DNA from: Pseudomonadota bacterium
GTDB taxonomy: Bacteria > Desulfobacterota > Desulfarculia > Desulfarculales > Desulfarculaceae
Assembly: GCA_018902755.1 (NCBI GenBank)
Contig: JAHIQI010000017.1
Span: forward strand, 97,785 to 161,784
Reading direction: 5' to 3'
Length of the DNA: 64,000 bases
Of the stretch, positions 1 to 10,847 are shown piece by piece; within the stretch, counting starts at the first letter, position 1, and the number at the start of each line of letters is the position of its first letter. The notes beneath the pieces are model-generated. The model was not told the origin of the DNA. It searched no databases and worked only from the letters and a program-made list of their open reading frames with translations. The translations under genes were made by a program, and so were the position numbers.

Positions 1-452
1 TTGGGCGGCACCTTGAACGGCCCGAAGTGATCGCCCTGGTGGGAGCGCGGTGTGTAGCGCCCCCAATCATGCTCCAGCATCCGTCCGTTTACGTACAAGG
101 TTTTGCCGCGCATCTCGATGGTCTCGCCGGGCAGGCCCACGATGCGTTTTACAAAGTCGGAGCCGTGGCCGGTGGGGTTGGTGAAGACCACCACGTCGCC
201 GCGCTTGGGCTCGCCCAGGGGCAGCAGCACCACTTCGGTGAAGGGCAGCTTGAGGTCGTAGCAGAGCTTGTTGACCAGCATGTGGTCGCCGGGCAGCAGG
301 GTGGGCTCCATGGAGCCCGAGGGCACCCAGGAGGCCTGCACCACCCCGGCCCGAAGCACCGCGCTGATGACCAGGGCCCAGAGCAAGGCCCCGCCCCAGC
401 CGCGTATGAAGCGCCGCAAGGGCCCTTGGCTTTGCTCTTCTTGTTGCTTCAT
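1..452 (-). CDS. lepB: Signal peptidase I, C-terminus beyond window
   Basis: Membrane-bound serine protease that removes signal peptides from exported proteins. Reading from the ATG at 452 back to the window edge gives about 150 residues without a stop. After a basic cytoplasmic tail (residues 1-18) there is one membrane segment (about 20-40), then the catalytic motif VPSGSMEPTL with the nucleophile near Ser47. The second motif, FVKRIVGLPGE, carries the general-base lysine near residue 109. The remainder of the periplasmic domain lies outside the window. It is the last gene of a minus-strand run (acuC-like, ykgJ-like, icd, comF) and starts 27 bases after the comF stop. Identification is secure from the two motifs and their spacing. 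Confidence 0.93.
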   Translation of the reverse strand, partial: MKQQEEQSQGPLRRFIRGWGGALLWALVISAVLRAGVVQASWVPSGSMEPTLLPGDHMLVNKLCYDLKLPFTEVVLLPLGEPKRGDVVVFTNPTGHGSDFVKRIVGLPGETIEMRGKTLYVNGRMLEHDWGRYTPRSHQGDHFGPFKVPP

Positions 453-479
453 GTCGTTGTCCCCCGTTGTCGCTTCATT

Positions 480-1218
480 CTAAGACTTGCCGCCCGCCGC
501 GCGCACCAGGGTGAGCACTTCCACCCGCTCGGCCCCGGCTTGCTTGAGCACCTTGGCGCATTCGTTCACCGTGGCCCCGGTGGTGAAAACATCGTCCACC
601 AGCAGCACCCAGGCCCCTTGCAGGCGGCCCTGCCAGGCCGGGGCGACGGCAAAGGCCCCTTCCACGTTGCGCCGCCTTGCGCCTGGGTCCAGGCCCACCT
701 GGGGTCTAGTATAGCGCTTTCGGTTCAGCAGGCGGGGAGCCAACTCCGGCCCTTGGCTCCGGGGCAGTCCCCCGGCCAGCACCAGGGCCTGGTTGAAGCC
801 CCGTGTCACCAGGCGGCGCGGGTGCAGGGGAACCGGGGCGATCAGATCAGCGGTGGCCCACCAGGAGCGCGGGGCGGCTCCCAGCAGGCGCGACAGGCCC
901 TCGCCCAGCCAATAGCGGCGTTGATACTTGAAGCCGCGCACCACCTCGGCCAGGGGCCCTGCGTGCAGGGCCAGGGCGTGGGCCGCGTCAAAGGCCGGAG
1001 GATTTGGCCGCGCAGTCCGGGCAATGCCAGGGGTGGCCGGGCAGGCCGCAGACGCGGCAAGACGGCTCCGGCGGAGACTCCACCTGCTCTTGGCAGACGG
1101 GGCATAAAAATTCGTCCGGCCCCACCGCTCCGCCGCAGGCGGCGCAGGCGGGGGCGAAGAAAAGATCGCGCAGGCCGTGGGCCAGATTGGCCAGCGCCCG
1201 CGCCCCCCCGCTGGCCAT
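480..1218 (-). pseudogene. comF: ComF-family phosphoribosyltransferase, broken by a one-base frameshift
   Basis: ComF proteins carry an N-terminal double zinc ribbon and a PRPP-binding phosphoribosyltransferase domain and are linked to DNA uptake. Here the zinc-ribbon half (1218 to 988; four CxxC pairs such as CAAC, CPVC, CRVC, CPDC) runs into a TGA. The transferase half (up to 480) is in another frame and has the PRPP motif VLLVDDVFTTGAT. Removing one T in the minus-strand string AAATCCTCCGG (about 1005-1013) joins the halves as ...CAAKPPAFDAAH..., which fits the family linker. Read as two ORFs, neither half is complete. The gene begins 8 bases after the icd stop and is probably co-transcribed. 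The shift could be a real mutation or a sequencing error. Confidence 0.85.
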
Positions 1219-1225
1219 AAGACTC

Positions 1226-2458
1226 CTAGAGTTGCTCGGCCACCCGCTGGGCGAAGGCCGAGCAGGCCACCTCGCGGGCTCCGGGGATTTGCCTGGCCAG
1301 GTCGTAGGTGACCTCTCCGGCCAGTATGGCCCGGGACAGGGCCGGGGCGATCTTTTCCGCCGCCTCCAGCCAGCCCAGGTGCTCCAGAAGCATGGCTCCG
1401 GAGAGGATCACCGAGCCGGGGTTGACCTTGTCCAGGCCAGCGTACTTGGGGGCCGAGCCGTGGGTGGCCTCGAACACCGCCGCCTGGTCGCCGATGTTGG
1501 CGCCGGGCGCCATGCCCAGCCCGCCCACCTGGGCGGCCAGGGCGTCGCTGATGTAGTCGCCGTTGAGGTTGGGCGTGGCCAGCACCGCGTATTCCTCGGG
1601 GCGCAACAAAGCCTGCTGGAACATGTTGTCCGCGATGCGGTCCTTGACCACCACTTGGCCCTGGGTGATCTCCGCGCCCTCTTTTACGAAGCGGCCCTGG
1701 TACTCGTCCTGGGCCAGCTCGTAACCCCAGTCCTTGAAGGCCCCTTCGGTGAACTTCATGATGTTGCCCTTGTGCACCAGAGTCACCGACTCGCGGCCCC
1801 GCTCCAGGGCGTAGTCCATGGCCCGGCGGATCAGGCGCTGGGACTTCATCTTGCTCATGGGCTTGATGCCGATGGCCGCGTGCTTGTCCAGCTTGGTCCC
1901 CAGCTCATGGTTCATGAACTTGATGAGCTTCTGCGCCCCGCCGGAGCCTGCCGCCCACTCGATGCCCGCGTACACGTCTTCGGTGTTCTCGCGGAAGATC
2001 ACCATGTCCACCGCCTCGGGACGCTTGACCGGGCTGGGTACGCCGGGGATGTAGCGCACCGGGCGGATGCAGGCGTAGAGATCCAGCACCTGGCGCAGGG
2101 TCACGTTGATGGAGCGGAAGCCGCCTCCCACCGGGGTGGTCAGGGGGCCCTTGATGGCCACCTTCAGCTCGCGAATTTGCTCCACCGTGTCGGCGGGCAG
2201 GTGCTCGCCGGTCTCGGCATAGGCCTTTTCCCCGGCCAGAAGCTCCACCCAGTGGATGCGCCGCGCCCCGCCGTAGGCCTTTTCCACCGCCGCGTCCAGC
2301 ACCAGGCGCGAAGCCCGCCAGATGTCCGGGCCGGTGCCGTCGCCCTCGATGAAGCCCACCGCCGGTTGGCTGGGCACATCGAGGAGGCCGTCTTTTTTTT
2401 GCTCAATAAGCTCGGCCCCGGAGGGGAGCAGGTCTTTAATCTTGCTGGATGGGCTCAT
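1226..2458 (-). CDS. icd: NADP-dependent isocitrate dehydrogenase
   Basis: Oxidatively decarboxylates isocitrate to 2-oxoglutarate in the cytoplasm, a TCA-cycle and NADPH-generating step. The protein has 410 residues, the usual length of the homodimeric bacterial type. Visible family signatures are GDGTGPDIW near residue 39, the substrate-binding segment FRSINVTLRQ (containing the serine that IDH kinase phosphorylates in enterics), and HGSAPKYAGLDKVNPGS near residue 330, whose Lys-Tyr pair is the NADP-specificity signature. The ATG overlaps the stop of the upstream YkgJ-like gene by four bases (ATGA), so the two are translationally coupled. A run of eight A near codon 20 is a possible slippage site but the frame is intact. 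Confidence 0.97.
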   Translation of the reverse strand: MSPSSKIKDLLPSGAELIEQKKDGLLDVPSQPAVGFIEGDGTGPDIWRASRLVLDAAVEKAYGGARRIHWVELLAGEKAYAETGEHLPADTVEQIRELKVAIKGPLTTPVGGGFRSINVTLRQVLDLYACIRPVRYIPGVPSPVKRPEAVDMVIFRENTEDVYAGIEWAAGSGGAQKLIKFMNHELGTKLDKHAAIGIKPMSKMKSQRLIRRAMDYALERGRESVTLVHKGNIMKFTEGAFKDWGYELAQDEYQGRFVKEGAEITQGQVVVKDRIADNMFQQALLRPEEYAVLATPNLNGDYISDALAAQVGGLGMAPGANIGDQAAVFEATHGSAPKYAGLDKVNPGSVILSGAMLLEHLGWLEAAEKIAPALSRAILAGEVTYDLARQIPGAREVACSAFAQRVAEQL

Positions 2459-2874
2459 TCGGCGGTTTCCTCGCTGAAACCCTGCTCGCGGGCAAAGGCC
2501 ACGAACTCCTCGTGGGAGACCTCGGGGTCGATGCCTGGGCAGGCTTGGCGGGCATCCTCAAAGGCGCTGGGGTTGGCCAGGATGCCCGGAAAAAAGGGCC
2601 AGCGGCGGCAGATGGCCGGCTTGGCCTGGTGGATGCGGCAGCCCTGGGGGCCCATGAGGCTGCAAGCCCCGTCTTTTCCGGCCAACACCTCGTAGCGCCC
2701 GTCCCGGGCGCGGCAGTGGCGGGAGATGAATTGATCGGGGCTCAGGTCTATGAGAGCGGCGGCGGGGGCTATCTCCTCGGGCTCGAAAAAGATGCCGCCC
2801 AACCCCTGGCAACAGACGTTGCAGCGCTGGCACTCAAAGGGTAGCCGGCGTTTTTGGGATTTCGTTTGATTCAT
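2455..2874 (-). CDS. YkgJ-type cysteine-cluster protein
   Basis: A 139-residue protein of the YkgJ/Fli-associated cysteine-cluster family (zinc or iron-sulfur binding, function mostly unknown). The cysteines visible are CQRCNVCCQG near residue 16, CRARDGR near 54, then CSLMGPQGCRIHQAKPAICRRWPFF around 71-95, the characteristic C..C..H..KP..CR pattern of this family. It lies 41 bases after the AcuC-like gene and is coupled to icd by a four-base overlap, so it belongs to the icd transcription unit. A role in oxidative or metal-related modification has been suggested for relatives; nothing in the sequence decides this. Confidence 0.8.
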   Translation of the reverse strand: MNQTKSQKRRLPFECQRCNVCCQGLGGIFFEPEEIAPAAALIDLSPDQFISRHCRARDGRYEVLAGKDGACSLMGPQGCRIHQAKPAICRRWPFFPGILANPSAFEDARQACPGIDPEVSHEEFVAFAREQGFSEETAE

Positions 2875-2914
2875 GGTTCCGTGAGATTACAACGGCGGGC
2901 CCCGCAAGGCAAGC

Positions 2915-4057
2915 TCAGGCGCCTACCAGGGGAAAGTGGTGTTTTTTGATGTGCTCCACCGCGTCGGCGGCGTCGCGTCCAGCCCGGTACCAGTGGCGGC
3001 CCCTTAGTTGCACGTCGCCGTCCAACAGGTGGCGGTCGTCGGGGTGCACCCGGTGACGGCGCATGAACTCCTCGGGCAGATCGTCGGGCACCAGGCCCTC
3101 CTGGCCGCTGATGATGGCCCAGGCCAGGGTCCAGGCCCGGGCCACGTTGATCATGTTGTAGCCGCCCCCGCCCAAGACGATCCAACGGCCCCAGGCCAGG
3201 TCCTTGAAGCGGCGCACCGCATGGCCGAAGCCACGGGTGGTGAGGTTCAGGTTGGCCAGGGGATCGTTCAAAAAGGTGTCCACCCCCAGTTGGGTGACCA
3301 CGTAATCCGGGGCGAAGGCAGAGAGCAGGGGAGGCACCACCTCCTCGAAGCTTTCGATGAAAATGTCGTCGTCGGTGTCGATCCACAGGGGAAGGTTCAC
3401 CGCGAAGCCCTTGCCCGGCCCCCGGCCCATCTCTTCCAGATAGCCGGTGCCGGGGAACAGGGTGGCCGGGTGCTGGTGCAGGCTGATGGTGAGCACCTGG
3501 TCGCTCTCGAAAAAGGCCCACTGCACCCCGTCGCCGTGGTGGGCGTCGATGTCCACGTAGGCCACCCGCTTGCCCTGCTGCACCAGGCGGCGGATGGCCA
3601 GCACCGCGTCGTTGATGTAGCAGAACCCGGCCGCCCGGGCGGCCAGGGCGTGGTGCATGCCCCCGGAGATGTTGAAGGCGGCCGGAAGGCCCTCGCGGCT
3701 CACCAGGCGGGCGGCGGCCAGGGTGCCCCCGGCGATGAGAGCCGAAAGCTCGTACATGCCCTGGAATATGGGGTTGTCCGCCGGGCCCAGGCCGAAGGCC
3801 ACGTAGCCGCTGGCCAGGGGGCTGGCCGAAAGCTCCTGCAGGGTCTCCAGGTAGCGCCGGTCATGGTAGATCATCAATTCTTCGAAGCTGGCCGGGGCAA
3901 AGGGGCTGGGCGTGGCCGTCAGGCCGCACAACTCCATCAGCTCGTTGGTCAGGGCCAAACGTCGCATGCGCATAGGGTGTTGCGGGCCGTAATCAAAGTG
4001 CTGAAAATCGTCGCTGTATAAGTAGGCCGGCTCGGGCAACGCTTTGTTGGGAGCCAT
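2915..4057 (-). CDS. AcuC-type histone-deacetylase-fold protein
   Basis: Zinc-dependent deacetylase of the arginase/deacetylase superfamily, similar to AcuC, which removes acetyl groups from acetyl-CoA synthetase lysines. The zinc and active-site motifs are all visible: GGMHHALAARAAGFCYIND (His-His pair and tyrosine-loop region), YVDIDAHHGDGVQ (Asp-x-His metal ligands), and LGVDTFLNDPLANLNLT (third metal Asp). Three in-frame ATGs precede the conserved start. I chose the one at 4057 because GGGAAG stands four bases before it and because homologous sequence (YLYSDDFQHFDYGP) begins soon after. It is divergent from yqeY and is the first gene of the minus-strand run ending in lepB. A deacetylase fits acetyl-CoA metabolism here, but the substrate is not known. 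Confidence 0.88.
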   Translation of the reverse strand: MAPNKALPEPAYLYSDDFQHFDYGPQHPMRMRRLALTNELMELCGLTATPSPFAPASFEELMIYHDRRYLETLQELSASPLASGYVAFGLGPADNPIFQGMYELSALIAGGTLAAARLVSREGLPAAFNISGGMHHALAARAAGFCYINDAVLAIRRLVQQGKRVAYVDIDAHHGDGVQWAFFESDQVLTISLHQHPATLFPGTGYLEEMGRGPGKGFAVNLPLWIDTDDDIFIESFEEVVPPLLSAFAPDYVVTQLGVDTFLNDPLANLNLTTRGFGHAVRRFKDLAWGRWIVLGGGGYNMINVARAWTLAWAIISGQEGLVPDDLPEEFMRRHRVHPDDRHLLDGDVQLRGRHWYRAGRDAADAVEHIKKHHFPLVGA

Positions 4058-4146
4058 GTTGCTTCCCATCACGGGAGGGTTAGAATATAGCCGGGACAGC
4101 ATAGCACCACCGGGGGCAAGGGGCAAGCTTTGCGCCGTGGCTCCAG

Positions 4147-4175
4147 TTGACACTCCCCGGTACGGCTGGTAGACT
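4147..4175 (+). promoter_or_regulatory. Sigma-70 type promoter of yqeY-mutS2-dnaG-rpoD
   Basis: TTGACA at 4147-4152, 17-base spacer, TAGACT at 4170-4175. It lies 56 bases upstream of the yqeY ATG in the divergent region and is the only good promoter I see before the four-gene plus-strand operon. Confidence 0.6.
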
Positions 4176-4230
4176 CACATCCGACTATTTTGTTAGTCTT
4201 TTGGAGCCCTTGGGCTGGGAGGAATTCGCC

Positions 4231-4680
4231 ATGAGCTTGACCCTGAAGGTCGAGGCGGACCTTAAGACCGCCCTTAAGTCCAGGGACGAGTTGGCCACCA
4301 GTTGCCTCAGGCTGGTGCGCGCCGCCTTCAAAAACCAGGGAAAAGAGCTGAAACGGCCCTTGAACGGGGAAGAGGAGATCAAAATCCTCTCCACCCTGGC
4401 CAAACAGCGCCGCGAATCCATTGAGCAATTCACCAAGGGCAACCGCAAGGACCTGGCCGACAGGGAGCAGGCTGAGCTGGCCATCATAGAGGCCTATCTG
4501 CCGACCCAGCTGGACCAGGACGCCGTGGCCAAGGTGGTGGGCGAGGTATTCGCCGAGCTGAACCCCCAGGGCATGAAGGACATGGGGGCGGTTATGAAAG
4601 AGGCCATGGCCCGGATGGCCGGGCAGGCCGACGGCAAGCTGGTGAACCAGTTGGTGCGCCAGCGCTTGCAAAACATCTAG
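4231..4680 (+). CDS. yqeY: GatB/YqeY domain protein
   Basis: A 149-residue protein consisting of the GatB/YqeY helical domain, the tRNA-interacting tail domain of amidotransferase GatB found as a stand-alone protein in most bacteria. Typical features are the N-terminal MSLTLKVEADLKTALKSRD, the central GEEEIKILSTLAKQRRESIEQF, and the C-terminal GKLVNQLVRQRL. The open frame extends upstream to 4147, but the ATG at 4231 has GGGAGGAATTCGCC directly before it and matches family starts. It is the first gene before mutS2, dnaG and rpoD; in many genomes yqeY lies next to rpsU and this sigma operon. Its biochemical role is unproven; a role in tRNA-dependent amidation quality control is a guess from the domain. 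Confidence 0.9.
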   Translation: MSLTLKVEADLKTALKSRDELATSCLRLVRAAFKNQGKELKRPLNGEEEIKILSTLAKQRRESIEQFTKGNRKDLADREQAELAIIEAYLPTQLDQDAVAKVVGEVFAELNPQGMKDMGAVMKEAMARMAGQADGKLVNQLVRQRLQNI

Positions 4681-4718
4681 GGGGAGTCCTGATTACGGGG
4701 CCTCATCTCCAATCGCCT

Positions 4719-7196
4719 ATGCCTGATATTCAAACAAGTTCCGCGGACCCCGGCCCGGAGCGGCCCCGGTCCTGCGTCGACGACCAGACCCTGGCGGTGC
4801 TGGAGTTGGGCCCTCTCCTGGAGAGGGTGGCCGACCTGGCCATCAGCCCCATGGGTGCCGAACGGGTGCGGGCGCTGCGGCCCTGCCCGAACCTGGCCCT
4901 GGTGGGCCGCCGCCAGCGCCGCCTCAGCCAACTGCGCCAATTGATGGAAGAGCAGGGCCGCCCCTCCTTGGACGGCCTGGAGGACGTGCGTCCCCTGCTG
5001 GGCCGCCTGGGTCCGGTGGGGGCCTTTTTGGTGCCCGAGGAGCTGGAGGTCATGGCCGACTTCCTCTCCGCCGCCGGGCGGGCCTCCTCCTTCCTGGCCC
5101 CGTCCGAAGGGCGCATGGACGAGTTGTTCCGCCTGGCCAACCAGATCACCCCCTTGCCCGACCTGGCCAAGGAACTGCGCCGGGTGATCGGCCCGGGCCA
5201 TTCGGTGAGCTCCAAGGCCTCGCCCGAGTTGGCCCGGGTGCGCCGGGAGGCGGCGCGGGCCCGGGAGCGCCTGCGCGGCGAGCTCATGGGCTTGGTGCAC
5301 GACGAGTCCCTGGCCCCGGTCTTCTCCGACCAGGTGGTAACCCAGCGCAGCGGGCGCTTCGTGGTGCCGGTAAAGGCCGACGCCAAGGGCCGGGTGTCGG
5401 GCATCATCCACGACACCTCCGGCTCCGGGGCCACTTGCTTCGTGGAACCGCTCAGCGCGGTGGAGGGCAACAACCAACTGGCCCTGATGACCCGCCGGGA
5501 GCGCGAGGAAGAGATCAAGGTGCTGATGGCCGTGGCCCAGCGCCTGGCCGAGGAGTCCCAGGCCCTGAACGAGAACATGCGCGCCATGGCCAAGCTGGAC
5601 TGCCTCCTGGCCCAGGCCCGCTTCGCTGATCGCCTGGAGTGCGCCGAGCCGGTGATCACCGCCGCCGGGGAGGTGGAACTCATCAAGGCCCGCCACCCCC
5701 TGCTGGCCTGGCGGGCTTCGGGCAAGCCGGGCCTGTGCGTGCCCATCAACCTCCAGGTGAGCCCGGAGCAGCGTTTGCTGGTGCTCAGCGGGGCCAACGC
5801 CGGAGGCAAGACCGCCACCCTCAAAACCCTGGGGCTGATCACTCTCATGGTCATGTGCGGCCTGCACGCCCCCCTGGAGCGGGGCAGCCGGGTGGCGGTG
5901 TTTGACACCGTGGCCGCCGAGATCGGCGACGACCAGGACCTGGACCGCGATCTCAGCACCTTCACCGCCCACGCCGGGCGCTTGGCCGGGATGGTCAACC
6001 AGGCCGGGCCGTCATCGCTGTTCCTCATCGACGAGATCGGCGGGGGCACCGACCCCAGCGAGGGCTCGGCCCTGGCTACGGCGGTATTGGACTGGCTGGG
6101 CTCCAAGGGGTCCATGGTCTTGGCCACCACCCACTTTCACCGGCTCAAGGCCTACGCCACCCTGCACCCGGGTGCTCAGAACGTGTCGGTGTCCTTTGAC
6201 CGGGCCACCGGCCAGGCCACCTACCAGCTCCACTACGGGTCGCCGGGCTTTAGCGACGCTCTGGCCGTGGCCGCCCGCCTGGGCTTCCCGCCGGAGATAC
6301 TCCGGGCGGCCGAAACCGAGTTGGACCAGGCCGAGCGCCAGACCGTGGCTCTGTTGCGCGAGGCGGAGCAGACCCGCCAGGATGCCCGCCAGGAGCGGGC
6401 GGCGGCCTCGGCCGACCGCCTGGCCGCCAGGGGAGAGCGCGACCAGGCCCGGATGCTAAAGCGCCAGGCCGCCCAGGAGCGGGCCGGGGCCCTGGCCGAT
6501 GGCAAGCGCCGGGTGCGCGAGGTGGCCAAGCGCTTCGAGGGCGAGCTGGCCGAGCTGCTGGGCAAGACCGCCCAGGATCAGCAGGACCAGGGCAAGGTCA
6601 AGGAAGGGGCGGTGCGCCAGGAGCTGTACCAGGCCCGGCGCGAGGCCCTGGCCCAGGTGGAGGCCACCGCCGACGCGCCCGACGCGGCCCAGCCCCAAAA
6701 GACCCGGGAAGGCCTGGCCGGGCTCAAGGAAGGCGACGCGGTTGAGCTAAGCAACCTGGGCCAGACCGGGGTGCTTCTGGAGTCCCCGGCTCCGGGCCGG
6801 GACACCGTGCCGGTGTCGGTCGGGGTGGCCGGGGTGCGGGTCATGGTGCCGCTCAGCGAACTGAAACCACTGCCCGCCGGAGCCCACACCCAGCCCAAGG
6901 GCAAGGCCGCCAACAAAGGCAAGGGCATCTCGGTGCAGGCCGGGTCGGGCGAGGGCCTGGACCTGAACCTAATCGGCAAGCGGGTGGACGAGGCCTTGCC
7001 CCTGGTGGACAAGGCTCTGGACCAGGCCCTGCTGGCCGGGCGGGGCGAGATCCGGGTGGTGCACGGCATGGGCACCGGACGCCTCAGGGCGGCGGTGCGC
7101 GAATACCTGTCCGACCACCCCGCGGTGGCCTCCTTCCGGGCCGGGCAGCGCGGCGAGGGCGGGGCCGGGGTGACCGTGGCCCAGGTGAGGCAATAG
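4719..7196 (+). CDS. mutS2: MutS2-type DNA-binding ATPase with Smr domain
   Basis: MutS2 proteins suppress recombination or rescue stalled ribosomes rather than repair mismatches. The 825 residues lack the mismatch-recognition domain and contain the ATPase with Walker A GANAGGKTATLKT near residue 358, Walker B LFLIDEIGGGTDPSEG near 430 and TTHFHRLK. A long charged coiled coil (about 530-660) follows, then a C-terminal Smr domain with VVHGMGTGRLR near 780. The Smr N-terminal LDLR-type motif, associated with nuclease activity in relatives, reads LNLI here, so cleavage activity is uncertain. The gene starts 38 bases after yqeY and ends two bases before the TTG start of dnaG. Confidence 0.95.
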   Translation: MPDIQTSSADPGPERPRSCVDDQTLAVLELGPLLERVADLAISPMGAERVRALRPCPNLALVGRRQRRLSQLRQLMEEQGRPSLDGLEDVRPLLGRLGPVGAFLVPEELEVMADFLSAAGRASSFLAPSEGRMDELFRLANQITPLPDLAKELRRVIGPGHSVSSKASPELARVRREAARARERLRGELMGLVHDESLAPVFSDQVVTQRSGRFVVPVKADAKGRVSGIIHDTSGSGATCFVEPLSAVEGNNQLALMTRREREEEIKVLMAVAQRLAEESQALNENMRAMAKLDCLLAQARFADRLECAEPVITAAGEVELIKARHPLLAWRASGKPGLCVPINLQVSPEQRLLVLSGANAGGKTATLKTLGLITLMVMCGLHAPLERGSRVAVFDTVAAEIGDDQDLDRDLSTFTAHAGRLAGMVNQAGPSSLFLIDEIGGGTDPSEGSALATAVLDWLGSKGSMVLATTHFHRLKAYATLHPGAQNVSVSFDRATGQATYQLHYGSPGFSDALAVAARLGFPPEILRAAETELDQAERQTVALLREAEQTRQDARQERAAASADRLAARGERDQARMLKRQAAQERAGALADGKRRVREVAKRFEGELAELLGKTAQDQQDQGKVKEGAVRQELYQARREALAQVEATADAPDAAQPQKTREGLAGLKEGDAVELSNLGQTGVLLESPAPGRDTVPVSVGVAGVRVMVPLSELKPLPAGAHTQPKGKAANKGKGISVQAGSGEGLDLNLIGKRVDEALPLVDKALDQALLAGRGEIRVVHGMGTGRLRAAVREYLSDHPAVASFRAGQRGEGGAGVTVAQVRQ

Positions 7197-7197
7197 A

Positions 7198-9012
7198 TTG
7201 AACGAAGGCGGACGCATACCCGAGCACAAGATAGATGAGGTGCGCAACGCCGCCAACATCGCCGAGGTCATCGGCCGCCGGGTGAAGCTGAGCACAGCCG
7301 GGCGAACCTTGAAGGGCCTTTGTCCCTTCCACGGCGACACCGACCCCAGCTTCATCGTCAACCGCGAGCGGGGCACCTGGCACTGCTTCGGCTGCGGCGA
7401 GGGAGGCAACGTATTCACCTTCCTCATGAAAGACGAAGGCCTCACCTTCCCGGAGGCGGTGAAGCGCTTGGCCGAGCAATATGGGGTCAACCTCCCCACC
7501 CCGGAGCGCACTCCGGAGCAGAAGCGCCAGGACCAACACCGCGGGCGCCTATTGCGCGTAATGGAGTTAGCCGGTAACTTTTTTGTGCAGCAGCTCGCCG
7601 CTCCCAGCGGAGAGCCTGCCCGGCGCTACCTGCTGGAGCAACGGGGCCTCAGGCCCCAGGTGGTCAAAGACTTCGGGCTGGGTTGGGTCCCAGACGCCTG
7701 GGAAGGCCTAAGGCGCTTTTTGGGCTCCCAGGGGGTCCCCGAGGCTTTGGCCATAGAGGCCGGGATGTTGGTGGCCCGGGACAAGGGCGACGGCTGCTAT
7801 GACCGCTTCCGGGGACGGGTGATGTTTCCCATCGCCGACGTCAGCGGGCGTTTGGTCAGCTTTGGGGGCCGGGTGCTGGGCGGGGGAGAGCCCAAGTACC
7901 TGAATGGCCCCGAGACTCTGCTTTTCAAAAAGTCGGCAACGCTTTACAACCTGGAACGGGCCCGCCCCTTCATGCGCAAGAAGGACCGGGCCCTGGTGGT
8001 GGAGGGCTACTTCGACGTGATCACCCTGGCGGCTATGGGTTTTGGCGAAACGGTGGCCCCCATGGGCACCGCGCTGACCCCTCAGCAGGTTCGCCGCCTA
8101 AAGGGCCAGGCCTCGCGCCTGGTCCTGGTGTTTGACGGCGACCAAGCCGGGGTCCGCGCCGCCCGCCGCTCGTTGCCCCTGTGCCTGGCCGAGGGGGTGC
8201 AGCCTGAGGTGCTGTTGCTGCCCACCGACGAAGACCCCGACAGTTTCGCCCGATCCCAAGGGGCCGAGGGCCTGGAAGAGGCCATCGCCGCCGCCGGATC
8301 GCTTATCGAGGCGGTGCTGGACCAGATCATCGCCGAGGGCGACCAAGGCACTCCCGAGGGAAAAAGCAAGATCGTGGCCGAGGCCGGGGGGGTCATCAAG
8401 GCCATCGGCGACCCGGTCAGCTCCTGGCTCTACCTGAGCCGCCTGGCCGCCCGCCTGGGCCTGCCCGCCGAGGTGGCCGCCGCCCGTCTGGGCCTGCCGG
8501 TGCCCGGCGGCCGCCGCCCCAGCGCCCCGGCCCCCGCCCCGGCGCCGCGCCAAAATGGCGGCGTGGGCCGCCAGTGGCAAGAGGCGGTGTTGCAACTGGC
8601 CATGAGCGAGGCTTCCGCCGCCCAGGTCTTGGCCCGTGAAGGGGCCTTGGACGCCCTGGTGGACCCGGACCTGGCGTCCGTGGCCCAAGCGGTGGGGCAC
8701 ATCGCCGAGCAGGGTGGCGTCCCCGACGCCTCGTCGGTGATCAGCCGCCTGGACGACCCGGAGTTGCACCGCCTGGTCAGCCGCCTGGCCCAGGACGGGC
8801 CCAGCCTGACTCCGGAGCAGGCCGCGGGCGAGGCCCGGTCCCTATGCGCTAAAATCCGTCGCTGGCAAATGCGCCAACGCAACCGCGAACTCACCAGCCA
8901 GATCGCCGAGGCCCAGAGCCGGGGCGACTCCGAGTTGGTGACCAGGCTGCAGGACCAGCGCCGGCGGGAAATAGATTCTGTTTCCTCCTTTGAATCCAGC
9001 CGAAAGGACTAA
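7198..9012 (+). CDS. dnaG: DNA primase
   Basis: Synthesises RNA primers at the replication fork. The 604-residue protein has the CHC2-type zinc finger (CPFHGDTDPSF near residue 41, then HCFGCGEGGNVF), the primase catalytic core with FGGRVLGGGEPKYLNGPETLLFKK, and the TOPRIM motifs VVEGYFDVITLAAMG and LVFDGDQAG. The C-terminal third is the DnaB-interaction region. I keep the TTG start at 7198: it is one base after the mutS2 stop and the next in-frame ATG would remove the zinc finger. The stop is two bases before the rpoD ATG, the classic dnaG-rpoD arrangement. Confidence 0.97.
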   Translation: MNEGGRIPEHKIDEVRNAANIAEVIGRRVKLSTAGRTLKGLCPFHGDTDPSFIVNRERGTWHCFGCGEGGNVFTFLMKDEGLTFPEAVKRLAEQYGVNLPTPERTPEQKRQDQHRGRLLRVMELAGNFFVQQLAAPSGEPARRYLLEQRGLRPQVVKDFGLGWVPDAWEGLRRFLGSQGVPEALAIEAGMLVARDKGDGCYDRFRGRVMFPIADVSGRLVSFGGRVLGGGEPKYLNGPETLLFKKSATLYNLERARPFMRKKDRALVVEGYFDVITLAAMGFGETVAPMGTALTPQQVRRLKGQASRLVLVFDGDQAGVRAARRSLPLCLAEGVQPEVLLLPTDEDPDSFARSQGAEGLEEAIAAAGSLIEAVLDQIIAEGDQGTPEGKSKIVAEAGGVIKAIGDPVSSWLYLSRLAARLGLPAEVAAARLGLPVPGGRRPSAPAPAPAPRQNGGVGRQWQEAVLQLAMSEASAAQVLAREGALDALVDPDLASVAQAVGHIAEQGGVPDASSVISRLDDPELHRLVSRLAQDGPSLTPEQAAGEARSLCAKIRRWQMRQRNRELTSQIAEAQSRGDSELVTRLQDQRRREIDSVSSFESSRKD

Positions 9013-9014
9013 GC

Positions 9015-10781
<1,767 letters not shown>

Positions 10782-10804
10782 TCCAGCTCTCAAGCCGTGC
10801 CCAG

Positions 10805-10847
10805 GGCCCCGAGGCGGATAGCGCCCCGGGGCCTTGTTGCGTTTTGG
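10805..10847 (+). terminator. Hairpin terminator after rpoD
   Basis: GGCCCCG (10805-10811) pairs with CGGGGCC (10827-10833), with an inner GGCG/CGCC stem and a GATAG loop. It is followed by TTGTTGCGTTTT. The stem is strong and the T tract interrupted. Confidence 0.6.

Noticed and set aside
2391..2399. Run of eight A (minus strand) near the start of icd as a phase-variation tract
   Set aside because: The frame is intact and the tract is short; only weak slippage is expected.
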